Shown here: piece by piece, positions 22,257-30,843 of the stretch
Layout of the letters: every line of letters begins with the position of its first letter
Position numbering within the stretch: the stretch's first letter is position 1
Source of the DNA: Acidobacteriota bacterium
GTDB taxonomy: Bacteria > Acidobacteriota > Thermoanaerobaculia > Multivoradales > SZUA-115
Reading direction: 5' to 3'
DNA: 33,048 bases
Assembly: GCA_024277255.1 (NCBI GenBank)
Contig: JAJRVQ010000197.1
Location: forward strand, 104,991-138,038
The notes under the pieces: model-generated
Databases searched by the model: none
Seen by the model: only the letters and a program-made list of their open reading frames with translations
Told to the model about the DNA's origin: nothing
Position numbers and translations under genes: made by a program

Positions 22257-25200
22257 ATGCCTCTTTCGACTCTGCACTCCCTCCTGCCTGGCCAACCCCT
22301 GCGCCGCTGGCTGCTAGTCGGCTTGCTCCCGCTACTCGCCGCCGCCCTGCCGGCCCTGGCCGAGCGGCCGGACCCGCCGCCTTTCTACGCCATTGAAAAC
22401 GTGCGGGTGATGGTCGGTGATGGTCAAACCTTGGAGGGTGCGACCGTCCTGTTGGCCGACGGACTGATCGAGGCGGTGGGCGTTCGCCTCACCATCCCCG
22501 CTGACGCCTGGGTGATCGACGGCGAAGGGCTGACCCTCTACCCCGGCTTGATCGACGGTCTGACCGACCTCGGACAGAAGCAGGCAGAGGAGGAGAGCGC
22601 AGGCGAAGGCGTTCGCGGCGGCGGTTTTCCCCGGCGACCCACCGGCCCGACCATTCGCGGCCCGGAAGATCGTCCCAAGACCACGCCGTGGGCCAGCGCC
22701 GCCGATGAACAGGCCGAAGACGGCCGCATCGAGAAGTGGCGCAAGGCCGGCTTCACGGCAGCCTTGTCGGCGCCCAAGAACGGCATCTTCGCCGGCCAGG
22801 CAGCCTTGATCGGGCTCGGTGAGCAGGAGCCCAAGCTGCGGGTCCTGGCCACGCCGGTGGCCCAGAAGATCGCCTTCGAGACCGGCGGCTTCCGTTCTTT
22901 CCCCGGCTCGCTTATGGGTGTGCTTTCCTACATCAAGCAGGTTTTTCTAGACCAGCGCCACTACACCGCGACCAAGGCGCTCTACGCGGCGTCGCCGCTC
23001 GGCCGGGAACGGCCCGCCTACGACCGGTCGCTCGAACCCCTCGAAGAGGCGATCGATGCCGACCTACCCTTCCTGCTGCCCGGCCACCTCGGCCGCGAGA
23101 TCGATCGCGCGCTGGCGATCAGCCGGGAATTCGATCTCAAGACCGTCCTCTATGGCGGCCAGGGCGCTTACACCCGCATCGAGCAGCTGCGCAACACCGG
23201 CACCGCCGTCCTGGTCAGCCTGAAGTGGCCGGAGGAGGAAAAAGACCGCGACCCGGAAGCGGACACGCCGTTTCGCACCCTCTATCACCGGCGGATCGCG
23301 CCGGCCACGCCCAAGGCACTGGCCGACGCCGGAGTACCCTTCGCTTTCACTTCGGATGGCCTCTCCAGCCCCTCGCGGGTTTTCACCGCGCTGCGCCAGG
23401 CGATCGATGCCGGTTTGAGCGAAGAGCAGGCGCTGCACGCGCTGAGCGCGGGCGCCGCCGAGATCTTCGGCGTCGCCGATCGGCTGGGGACCATCGAGCC
23501 GGGAAAGATCGCCAACCTGGTCCTGGCCAGCGGCCCGCCCTGGGCGGAGGAGAGCGAGATCGCGGCGGTCTTCGTCGACGGCCAGCGCTACGCCGAACCC
23601 AAAGAGGACGAGCCCACCGAGGCGCCGGAGTCGGATGTCTCGGGCAGCTGGACGCTCAACCTCGAAACCCCGCGCGGCAGCCGCGAGATGACCGCCAAGA
23701 TCGAGATGGCTGAAGACGGCAAGGTGACCGGCGAGTTGAAGAGCTCGCGCGGCACCCGCACCCTTGAAGAGGGACGGATGAGCGGCGATACGCTGCGCTT
23801 CAAGACCTCTCAATCGATGGGCGGCCGGACGATGACCGCCTCCTACTCGCTGAGTATCGACGGCGACAACGCCAGCGGCTCGATGAGCGCCGGTCCGATG
23901 GTGATGGACTTGAGCGGCGAGCGCACCGCGCGGGCCGACAAGAGAGCGGACGGCGAGGCCAGCGGAGATTCCGAGGAACCCGCCGTTTCGCTCGCCGAGA
24001 TGAGAGAGGCGATGGCCCTGTACCAGGGTCCAGCCGCCGAGATGGAGACCTTCGCCATCACCAACGCCACCGTCTACACCGTCTCCGGGCCGACCTTCGA
24101 ACACGCCACCGTGGTGGTGAAGAACGGCAAGATCCACGCCGTGGGCGAGACGGTGCGCATCCCGCGCGGCGCCACGGTGATCGATGCCCAAGGCGGCTCG
24201 CTGATCCCCGGCATCCTCGACGCCCACTCGCACATCGCCGGCGAGGGCGGTCTCAACGAGGCCACCGTCGCCGTCTCCGCCATGGTCGGCGTCAAGGACG
24301 TGATCAACCCGGACGACATCGCCATCTACCGCGCTCTGGCCGGAGGTGTCACCACCGTCAACGTCCTGCACGGCAGCTCGAATCCCATCGGCGGCAAGAA
24401 CGCCGTGATCAAACTGCGCTGGGGCAAGGACGCCGCCGGCCTGCTCTTTGAAGGGGCACCCGAGGGCATCAAGTTCGCCCTCGGCGAAAACCCCAAACGG
24501 TCCAACTTCCGTCCCCCCGGCGCCACCCAGCGCTACCCGGGCACCCGGCTGGGAGTGATGGACGTCATCCGGCAGGCTTTTACCGACGCCCGCATCTACC
24601 AGCAGAGTTGGCACGACTACGAGACAGAGCGCAAAGCCGGTAAGAATCCCCTACCGCCGCGCCGCGACCTGAAACTCGAAGCGCTGGTCGAGATCCTCGA
24701 AGGCGAACGGATGGTGCACGCGCACTGCTACCGCGCCGACGAGATCCTCCAGCTGATGCGGCTGGCCGAGGAGTTCGGCTTCAAGATCGCCACCCTGCAA
24801 CACGTCTTGGAAGGCTACAAGGTCGCCGACGAGATCGCCGCCCACGGCGCCGGCGCCTCGACCTTCTCCGACTGGTGGGGTTACAAGATGGAGGCTTACG
24901 ACGCCATCCCACACAACGCGGCGCTGATGACCGAGCGTGGCGTCTTGGTGTCGATCAACTCCGACAGCGGCGAGGAGATGCGCCACCTCAACCAGGAGGC
25001 GGCCAAGGCGATGAAATGGGGCGGCATGAGCGAGATCGAAGCGCTCAAGCTGGTGACCCTCAACCCGGCGATCCAGCTTGGCATCGACGACCGTATCGGT
25101 TCGATCGAGGTGGGCAAGGACGCCGACCTGGTGCTCTACGACGGCCCGCCGTTGTCGATGTTCTCGGTGGTTCAGAAGACCTTCGTCGACGGCGATCTCT

Positions 25201-25388
25201 ACTTCGACCGCGCCCTCGATCAAGAGCGGCAGGCAAAGATCGACGAACTCAAGAAGCGCATCCTGGGCGACGACGACGAGGAGAAGGAGGAGAACAGAGA
25301 AGACACCGGCGACGACGATGAACCGGAGAACCCGACACGGGTGATCTGGCAGGAAGAAACAACCTACAGCTGCCGGGAGGTGCACTGA
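22257..25388 (+). CDS. Secreted double amidohydrolase with degenerate first module
   Basis: A 1043-aa protein. ATG 22257 opens a signal peptide (RRWLLVGLLPLLAAALPALA), so the protein acts in the periplasm or outside. Residues about 40-440 form a first amidohydrolase-like module that lacks the HxH metal pair: LYPGLIDGLTDLG stands where DxHxH is expected. Residues about 460-560 look like a beta-rich linker domain (SGSWTLNLETPRG...GKVTGELKSSRG). Residues about 595-1000 form a second module with a complete metal set: H657 and H659 (DAHSHIAG), H821/H823 (VHAHCY), H849 (LQHVLEGY) and D903 (NSDSGEE). The C-terminus is acidic (DDDEEKEENRED). Its stop overlaps the next amidohydrolase gene. It is probably a metal-dependent hydrolase of imidazolonepropionase-like or peptidase type; substrate unknown. 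Confidence 0.88.
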   Translation: MPLSTLHSLLPGQPLRRWLLVGLLPLLAAALPALAERPDPPPFYAIENVRVMVGDGQTLEGATVLLADGLIEAVGVRLTIPADAWVIDGEGLTLYPGLIDGLTDLGQKQAEEESAGEGVRGGGFPRRPTGPTIRGPEDRPKTTPWASAADEQAEDGRIEKWRKAGFTAALSAPKNGIFAGQAALIGLGEQEPKLRVLATPVAQKIAFETGGFRSFPGSLMGVLSYIKQVFLDQRHYTATKALYAASPLGRERPAYDRSLEPLEEAIDADLPFLLPGHLGREIDRALAISREFDLKTVLYGGQGAYTRIEQLRNTGTAVLVSLKWPEEEKDRDPEADTPFRTLYHRRIAPATPKALADAGVPFAFTSDGLSSPSRVFTALRQAIDAGLSEEQALHALSAGAAEIFGVADRLGTIEPGKIANLVLASGPPWAEESEIAAVFVDGQRYAEPKEDEPTEAPESDVSGSWTLNLETPRGSREMTAKIEMAEDGKVTGELKSSRGTRTLEEGRMSGDTLRFKTSQSMGGRTMTASYSLSIDGDNASGSMSAGPMVMDLSGERTARADKRADGEASGDSEEPAVSLAEMREAMALYQGPAAEMETFAITNATVYTVSGPTFEHATVVVKNGKIHAVGETVRIPRGATVIDAQGGSLIPGILDAHSHIAGEGGLNEATVAVSAMVGVKDVINPDDIAIYRALAGGVTTVNVLHGSSNPIGGKNAVIKLRWGKDAAGLLFEGAPEGIKFALGENPKRSNFRPPGATQRYPGTRLGVMDVIRQAFTDARIYQQSWHDYETERKAGKNPLPPRRDLKLEALVEILEGERMVHAHCYRADEILQLMRLAEEFGFKIATLQHVLEGYKVADEIAAHGAGASTFSDWWGYKMEAYDAIPHNAALMTERGVLVSINSDSGEEMRHLNQEAAKAMKWGGMSEIEALKLVTLNPAIQLGIDDRIGSIEVGKDADLVLYDGPPLSMFSVVQKTFVDGDLYFDRALDQERQAKIDELKKRILGDDDEEKEENREDTGDDDEPENPTRVIWQEETTYSCREVH

Positions 25389-26722
25389 TGCGCTGCCGAT
25401 CGAATAGGACCCTCTTGACCCTCCTGTCTCTCCTCACCACCGCGGCCCTGGTCGCCGGCACCGCCTCCACGCCGCTGCAAGCCGCCACCCTGGTCATCGA
25501 AGACGGCACCCTGCACCCCATATCCGGCCCCGCCTTCATCGGCACCCTGCTGATCGAAGACGGCAAGATCCAGGCAGTCGGCAGCGAGCTGCCCATCCCC
25601 GAGGGCGCCACCAAGATCGACGCCACCGGCCTGCACGTCTACCCCGGCATGTTCGATGCCATGAGTCAGCTCGGGTTGGTCGAGATCGGTTCCGTCCAGG
25701 CCACCAACGACAGTAGCGAGATGGGGGTCTACAATCCTCAGCTGCGCTCCACCACCGCCGTCCATCCAGCCACCGAGCTGGTCCCGGTTACCCGCGCCAA
25801 CGGCCTGACTCACGCCTTGATCGTCCCCGGCATCGACAACGACGGCGTCATCGCCGGCCAGGCGGCGGTCCTCGACCTCGACGGCTGGACGGTCGAAGAG
25901 ATGACCGTGCGACCCGATGTGGCGATGGTCCTCTACTGGCCGGAGATCCAGACCCGCAGCTTCGATTTCGCCACCTTCTCGGTGCGCGAGACACCGTTCA
26001 ACGAAGCTGAGGAGAAGGCCAAAGAGCAGCAGCAGGAACTGCGCGAATGGCTGCGTGCCGCGCGCCACTACGGGCAAGCGAGCGCCGCCGGCAGCCAGCG
26101 GCTCGAACGCGACCTCAAGCTGGAAGCCCTCGCCGAGGCGCTCTCCAGCGGCCGGCCGGTGATCATCGTCGCCGACCGCAAGGGAGACATCGAGGCCGCC
26201 GTCGAGTTTGCCGAGCAAGAGGAGCTGACAATGATCCTGGCCGGCGGCCGCGAGGCCTGGAAGGTCAAAGAGCTACTGGCCGAAAAGGAGATCCCGGTGA
26301 TTCTCGGCCGCGTGCAGAGCCTGCCGCGCAACGAGGACGACAGCTACGCCCGACCCTTCCGCGGCGCCGGCGAGCTGGTCGAGGCCGGAGTCAAGATCGC
26401 CTTCGGCTCCAGCGCCGGCGGCGGCTTCGGACCCGGCGGCGCCCACTCGGCGCGCACCCTGCCCTACGAAGCCGCAACCGCCTGCGCCTTCGGCCTATCC
26501 CGCGAAGAGGCGCTCAAAGCCCTCACCCTCAACCCGGCCCAGATCTTCGGCCTGGACGACCGGCTGGGAACGCTGGAGGCCGGCAAGATCGCCAACCTGA
26601 TGATTACCGACGGCGACCCGCTGGAGATCCAAACGCACGTTCTCCATGTGGTCATCGAAGGCCACGAAGTCTCGACCGACAACCGCCATCGGCGGCTGTA
26701 CGAGCGGTACCGGGGCCGCTGA
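25388..26722 (+). CDS. Secreted amidohydrolase-like protein lacking the metal-binding HxH
   Basis: A 444-aa protein. The ATG shares one base with the preceding stop (TGATG), so the two genes are coupled. A signal peptide (LLTLLSLLTTAALVAGTASTPLQA) precedes an amidohydrolase fold. There is a small beta-sandwich start (LVIEDGTLHPISGPAFIGTLLIEDGKIQAVG), YPGMFDAMSQLG at the HxH place, and a C-terminal ALTLNPAQIFGLDDRLGTLEAGKIANLMI that is very close to the ends of both modules in the upstream protein. The HxH is missing, so metal catalysis is doubtful. It may be a non-catalytic partner of the upstream enzyme or a dimer subunit. Confidence 0.87.
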   Translation: MRCRSNRTLLTLLSLLTTAALVAGTASTPLQAATLVIEDGTLHPISGPAFIGTLLIEDGKIQAVGSELPIPEGATKIDATGLHVYPGMFDAMSQLGLVEIGSVQATNDSSEMGVYNPQLRSTTAVHPATELVPVTRANGLTHALIVPGIDNDGVIAGQAAVLDLDGWTVEEMTVRPDVAMVLYWPEIQTRSFDFATFSVRETPFNEAEEKAKEQQQELREWLRAARHYGQASAAGSQRLERDLKLEALAEALSSGRPVIIVADRKGDIEAAVEFAEQEELTMILAGGREAWKVKELLAEKEIPVILGRVQSLPRNEDDSYARPFRGAGELVEAGVKIAFGSSAGGGFGPGGAHSARTLPYEAATACAFGLSREEALKALTLNPAQIFGLDDRLGTLEAGKIANLMITDGDPLEIQTHVLHVVIEGHEVSTDNRHRRLYERYRGR

Positions 26723-26930
26723 CGCCACTCAGCCAGGGAATTAGTAACAACTAGTGGCAAAAGTCGAACAGGTCTCCTAGTGATGTAGACTCTGAAGCTC
26801 AGAAGCAGACCCAACCCGATCGGGCGACCATCGACCTCAAGTCATGGGGCCAGTCAAATGCCGGACGGCACCGAATCAGGCTGCCGGCCCGGCCCAAGAA
26901 TCCAGTCTTTTATTTTGAAGGAGAGAACTT
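26723..26930 (+). promoter_or_regulatory. Intergenic region with probable promoter of the Roadblock operon
   Basis: The 208-bp gap contains TAGACT (about 26786) as a possible -10 box with a weak -35-like TCGAAC about 17 bases upstream. A strong AAGGAG ribosome site lies at 26918-26923. Nothing else recognisable is present. Confidence 0.35.
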
Positions 26931-27332
26931 ATGAGCTTGAATAGCGTACTGGCTGAAGTCATCAAGACGGTTCCGGACTGCGTGGCGGCAGGCTACGTCG
27001 ACATGACGACGGGAATGTTGCTCGGAGTGAAGACAGTCGACTCCCACCCCCAGGAGGTGCTCGACCTCGTCGCCGCCGCCACCGGAGATATCTTCCAGGG
27101 AGCCAATGTGGTGTCGATCGAGAAACTCTTCAAGCAGCTTCGCGGCGTTGACTCCGATGAGCACTACTTCAACGAAATCATCATCACCTCGAAGAATCTG
27201 ATCCACGTCTTTAGTCGCAGCAAGAGCACCGGGCAGCAAGTCCTGGTCACTGTTTCCAGGGCTGGGGCGAATCTCGGCATGATGCTGATCAAGAGCCGCC
27301 AGTGTCTGCCTCAAGTAGAAGCCGCCGCCTAG
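26931..27332 (+). CDS. Roadblock/LC7-like protein 1
   Basis: A 133-aa protein with an AAGGAG site seven bases before ATG 26931. The order is an N-terminal helix (SLNSVLAEVIKTVPD), then CVAAGYVDMTTGMLLGV as the first strand pair, a central helix, EHYFNEIIITSKNLIHVFSRS as the next strands, and GQQVLVTVSRAGANLGMMLIKSR ending with a helix. This is the size and order of bacterial Roadblock/LC7 proteins, which act as partners or GTPase-activating proteins for MglA-like small GTPases. The next gene encodes such a GTPase, 106 bases downstream, which supports the call. A shorter homolog is encoded at 32573-32896 on the other strand. Confidence 0.8.
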   Translation: MSLNSVLAEVIKTVPDCVAAGYVDMTTGMLLGVKTVDSHPQEVLDLVAAATGDIFQGANVVSIEKLFKQLRGVDSDEHYFNEIIITSKNLIHVFSRSKSTGQQVLVTVSRAGANLGMMLIKSRQCLPQVEAAA

Positions 27333-27438
27333 TCGTCGTCGAGATTCTCTCATCGCGCATGACCTAGACCCGCCGCTGCGATTCTCCAGGCGGAACTGCA
27401 GCCACCCTCCTGCAAGCATCTAGCCCGGAACAACTCGA

Positions 27439-29040
27439 ATGCCTACTCTCGATCCCGAACGCAACCTCGTGGTGGTGCGGATCGTCTACGACGGACCTCC
27501 TCACTCAGGCAAGACGACCAGCCTCCACGCGCTGGCGGGTCACCTCTCCAAACGGAGTCGAAGTGACGTTTCTTCACCGGGCGAGGAGGCCGGGCGCACC
27601 GTGTTCTTCGATTGGATGGACTACGAGGGCGGCCTCATCGGTGGCTATGGCGTGCGTACTCAGATCGTCAGCGTACCTGGCCAGCGGTCGCTCTCCAAGC
27701 GACGAAAGTTCCTGCTAGAAACCGCCGATTCCGTCGTCTTCGTCGCCGACACTCAGCAACAGCGCATCGCCACCAACAGCGAGTATGTGGAGGCACTGGT
27801 CGAGATACTGGATCGCCGTCCTAGCCCCCCAGTCGGTCTGGTCGTACAAGCGAACAAGAGGGATCTCGCCGCAGCTTTACCGATCGAGCGTATCCGGGAG
27901 CTGTGGGGAAAGCACTCGGCGCTGAGCGTCATCGAGTCGGTAGCCACAAAGGGCGATGGCATCCGAGAGGCCTTCATCTTCGCTGTCCGTTTGGCCCTCG
28001 ACCGAGTCCGGGTACTGATCAGCGAAGGCTCCCTGGTCAGTGGACCGCCCCGTATCGACTCGCCGGACACTTTGCTCCGGGCTCTGCGCGAGGCAATTGG
28101 AGATTCGCCGCTCGATCCGGGCTCACCCGGAAGCAACGGCGGCAGATCGCGGCCCTCCACCTCACTGGCCGCGAAACTGGTGCAAGAGGTCTTGACCCAA
28201 CAGCAAGACGGGGCGGTGACCCAAGAAGATCAGTCCGCGGCTCGAACCGAGCCCACGCTCACCGGCCGGGTGTCAGAACCCTGGGCTCCAAATCCCCCAA
28301 ACTCCAAGGTTCTGAGCGGGCTTGTCTACCCTCCTATCGTCGGTCGCGTCCTGCTCAAGAGCCTCGAGCAGGTCGGGATATCAATCCGCCCGGAGCCGGG
28401 CAGCCACGGAGGCTGGACCGCGCACTCGACCCAGTGGATCGTTCACTCCTCCAAGGAGAACCACTACGACAAGCTCGAAGCAGCCCGACACGACCTGATC
28501 AGCTGGGCGCGACTCTCTCGAAAGCTGGAGGGACTGCTGTCAACGGACAGATGCGTCACCGTTGCCGCCACCGGCGAGGGGGGGTGGCGACTATGGCAAG
28601 TCGTGCGCTCTGCTCCCTCGCTGCGATCACAACTCGAGGCTTGCCTGACCCAGCCGGCTGCGCCCTTGGAGAAAGCCCGGCGGACCTGTGAGCTGCTGTC
28701 CTTCCTGCTCGAGGCGCGGCAGCTTTTCGACAATCCGATCATGACCCTGCAAGCTCGGCTCGACACCGTCGGAGTCGAAGATGGCCGTCCGGTCTTCTCG
28801 CGCCTTCTTGCCACAGAGGCAGTGAGTGCCCCGTCCACGGTCCACCATGATCCGGCTCCGGAGCACATTCACCGTCAGGCCTTCGCCCTACAACTGCTCT
28901 CTCTGCTGCCCGCCAACGGAGAAAGGAGCATAGATCTGCCGCTTCTTCTGGAAACGGTGCGCTACGGCCGGCCCACCGCGCAGGAATCCGTGCGAGCGCT
29001 CGCCACCTGGTTCACCGCTGTTGACGGTGGTGTGACTTGA
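27439..29040 (+). CDS. MglA-like GTPase fused to a C-terminal kinase-like domain
   Basis: A 533-aa protein. The N-terminal ~190 residues are a Ras-like small GTPase of MglA style. The P-loop GPPHSGKT is at 19-26, the MDYEGG segment near 60-65, VPGQ (G3) at 79-82, NKRD (G4) at 139-142, and an ATKGDG segment (G5) near 169-174. A Ser/Pro/Gln-rich linker (about 195-290) joins it to a C-terminal domain of about 240 residues. That part resembles the stand-alone protein encoded at 31650-32522: GWRLWQVVRSAPSLRSQL here corresponds to AYWACSLTPKLPILRDLF there. LFDNPIMTLQARLDTVGVEDGRPVF (a 25-residue stretch from about 429, given here in part) corresponds to its RVLDCNPNNFGVQ block. The DxxxxN kinase pattern is lost here (D431, no Asn at +5), so this copy is probably a pseudokinase. 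The next gene overlaps its stop. Confidence 0.82.
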   Translation: MPTLDPERNLVVVRIVYDGPPHSGKTTSLHALAGHLSKRSRSDVSSPGEEAGRTVFFDWMDYEGGLIGGYGVRTQIVSVPGQRSLSKRRKFLLETADSVVFVADTQQQRIATNSEYVEALVEILDRRPSPPVGLVVQANKRDLAAALPIERIRELWGKHSALSVIESVATKGDGIREAFIFAVRLALDRVRVLISEGSLVSGPPRIDSPDTLLRALREAIGDSPLDPGSPGSNGGRSRPSTSLAAKLVQEVLTQQQDGAVTQEDQSAARTEPTLTGRVSEPWAPNPPNSKVLSGLVYPPIVGRVLLKSLEQVGISIRPEPGSHGGWTAHSTQWIVHSSKENHYDKLEAARHDLISWARLSRKLEGLLSTDRCVTVAATGEGGWRLWQVVRSAPSLRSQLEACLTQPAAPLEKARRTCELLSFLLEARQLFDNPIMTLQARLDTVGVEDGRPVFSRLLATEAVSAPSTVHHDPAPEHIHRQAFALQLLSLLPANGERSIDLPLLLETVRYGRPTAQESVRALATWFTAVDGGVT

Positions 29041-30362
29041 AGACACTCGGCTTGAAGGTACTCGGCTCAGATCCGCCAGCCACGGAACCTTCACCGTTGA
29101 TCGAGATCACAGGCTTGAGCGTCGGGTTTCACTCCCAGGTGATCCTCGCCGAAATCTCTCTCGACATACCTAGACAGGGAATCGTATGCCTCCTCGGCCC
29201 AGCCGGAGTCGGAAAGAGCACTCTGCTGCGTACTCTCGGCCGCTGGAACGACGCCCTGCCCAGCTGCTGGATAGAGGGCACCGTGAGGCTTGCCGGGAAC
29301 GACTACTTCAAGACGATCAGCACCGAAGAGGGGCGACGCCGTATGCCACTGCTCCACCAGAAGGCCCGGCTCTACACCTCGACCGTGCTCGAGAACGCGA
29401 TCGCCTCTGTGCGTGCTGAGACACCGCTGACCCTCGCTCAGAAGCACGAGCTAGCCCACGGTGTTCTGTCGGACTTCGGCCTCTGGGACCTTCTCGGCCG
29501 ACGACTGAACGACTCCGTCTCCTGCCTTCCCCTCGGCCACCAGAGAATCCTCACCATGGCCCGTCTGATCTCCGGTGGAGCCGAATGCCTGATGGTGGAT
29601 GAGCCGTTGCGCGATCTTTCCAAAGCAGACGCCGAGGCCGTTTACGCCTTCCTCCAACGCCTTGGGCAGAGATCCGCGGTGCTCCTCGTCACTCACAACC
29701 AGATCGTCGCCCGGAAGCTAGCCAATCGAATCGCCCTGCTCGTCGCCGGTCGGTTGGCCGAAACCGCCTCCACCGACGCCTTCTTCTCACGACCGCGCAC
29801 CTCGTTGGCTCAGGACTTCATCGCAACCGGCAACTGCTGGCCTTCCAATCCCTCGGGTGAGCCCTTGGTCTCGGCACATGAAAGTGAACTGCCACCTCGC
29901 CCAGGCGGCTTTCACTGGGTCATTCCAGATCTCCTGGCCGGGATGCAGAAACCCGGATTACTGCAGAACGAGGAGCAGGACCTTCGCGCCCTCGAGCGTC
30001 TCGGTTGCCGGAAGATGGTCTCTCTAACCACGGCTCCTTTCCCGCTCGACAAGCTAGCCGCGATCGGCATCGAGGGAATCCACTGCCCGATCCCCGACAT
30101 GGGCGTGCCTTCTGTCACCGACGCGATCGCAGTCTGCAAGAAGATCTCCGGTTGGCTCGACGAGGGTCTCCCAACGGTGCTTCACTGCCGGGCCGGCCTT
30201 GGCAGAACGGGAACGATGCTGGCCGCTACCTTGGTCTTTCGAGGGCAGAGTAGTGTGCAAGCCATCGAACAGGTGCGAGCGATCAACCCGAGGTACATCC
30301 AGAGCGCCGAGCAACTCGCTCTCATCGGTGAGCTTGCCCAGGAGTGGGCTCCTAGACACTGA
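29037..30362 (+). CDS. PstB-like ABC ATPase fused to a dual-specificity phosphatase
   Basis: A 441-aa cytoplasmic protein starting with TTG 29037, overlapping the GTPase stop by four bases, with a GGTGG-like site. Residues about 20-255 are an ABC ATPase of phosphate-importer type: Walker A GPAGVGKST (54-62), Q-loop region LLHQKARLYTSTVLENA, Walker B CLMVDE (184-189) and H-loop His220. The signature is CLPLGHQ (163-169) instead of LSGGQ, so ATP hydrolysis may be weakened. Residues about 290-440 are a tyrosine/dual-specificity phosphatase: general acid Asp354 in IPDMG, and active site HCRAGLGRT at 383-391, which fits HCx5R. No permease gene is nearby, so this is unlikely to be a transporter. 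It is better seen as a signalling phosphatase with an ATP-binding regulatory half. Confidence 0.85.
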   Translation: MKTLGLKVLGSDPPATEPSPLIEITGLSVGFHSQVILAEISLDIPRQGIVCLLGPAGVGKSTLLRTLGRWNDALPSCWIEGTVRLAGNDYFKTISTEEGRRRMPLLHQKARLYTSTVLENAIASVRAETPLTLAQKHELAHGVLSDFGLWDLLGRRLNDSVSCLPLGHQRILTMARLISGGAECLMVDEPLRDLSKADAEAVYAFLQRLGQRSAVLLVTHNQIVARKLANRIALLVAGRLAETASTDAFFSRPRTSLAQDFIATGNCWPSNPSGEPLVSAHESELPPRPGGFHWVIPDLLAGMQKPGLLQNEEQDLRALERLGCRKMVSLTTAPFPLDKLAAIGIEGIHCPIPDMGVPSVTDAIAVCKKISGWLDEGLPTVLHCRAGLGRTGTMLAATLVFRGQSSVQAIEQVRAINPRYIQSAEQLALIGELAQEWAPRH

Positions 30363-30798
30363 CCATCAGGAAGAGCAGACGGCAGGCTAAGAGGAGGCCA
30401 CAGACCGCCGCGACCACCGCAACCCGGCCAAACCAAGAATGCCAGAAGCGCCGCCGAGCGGAGCCTCTCTCTGCCCCGGCGGGGTGCTGATGAAAGCGCC
30501 TCGCCAAGGCGAAAGCGACAGCCCCTGTTACGAGCATGATCGCCATGAAGCTCTCGTGAACGCGTAGGGTCCAGACGGCGTTCGGGTCCCACAGATCGAG
30601 GTCTTCACGACCGACGAGAGCCAGTTTCAGTAGGTAGGACAGCAAGAACGTGGCTACCGAGGCCATCGCCACCAGCATGCGACGCCGGTGAGCGAGTAGG
30701 TCGCCGCGCCGTATCCTCAAGACGCCAGCCAGAGCACAGATCGTGGCAAAAGAAAGCAGCAGAATCGAGAAGATCCAGAAACCGAGGTTTTGAGTCAT
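30352..30798 (-). CDS. Small membrane protein, DUF420-like
   Basis: A 148-aa protein with four predicted membrane helices: residues about 7-27 (FWIFSILLLSFATICALAGV), 43-60 (VAMASVATFLLSYLLKLA), 83-102 (FMAIMLVTGAVAFALARRF) and 125-146. RIRRGDLLAHRRRML and HESFMA contain the conserved His residues seen in the DUF420/CtaM-like group, whose members are tied to heme-copper oxidase assembly. Its 3' end overlaps the end of the convergent phosphatase-ABC gene by 11 bases. It is the last gene of the minus-strand operon, 45 bases after the metallophosphoesterase. Role in this context unknown. Confidence 0.72.
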   Translation of the reverse strand: MTQNLGFWIFSILLLSFATICALAGVLRIRRGDLLAHRRRMLVAMASVATFLLSYLLKLALVGREDLDLWDPNAVWTLRVHESFMAIMLVTGAVAFALARRFHQHPAGAERGSARRRFWHSWFGRVAVVAAVCGLLLACRLLFLMVSV

Positions 30799-30843
30799 GT
30801 CGACGGACTCTCCGTGTGAGTGGGGCTCTCCGCGTGAATGGGA

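Noticed and set aside
23064..24614. 516-codon open frame on the minus strand opposite the amidohydrolase gene
   Set aside because: It is a mirror of high-GC codon use in the real plus-strand gene; its protein is His/Gly/Asp/Val-rich with no domain, and no ribosome site is present.
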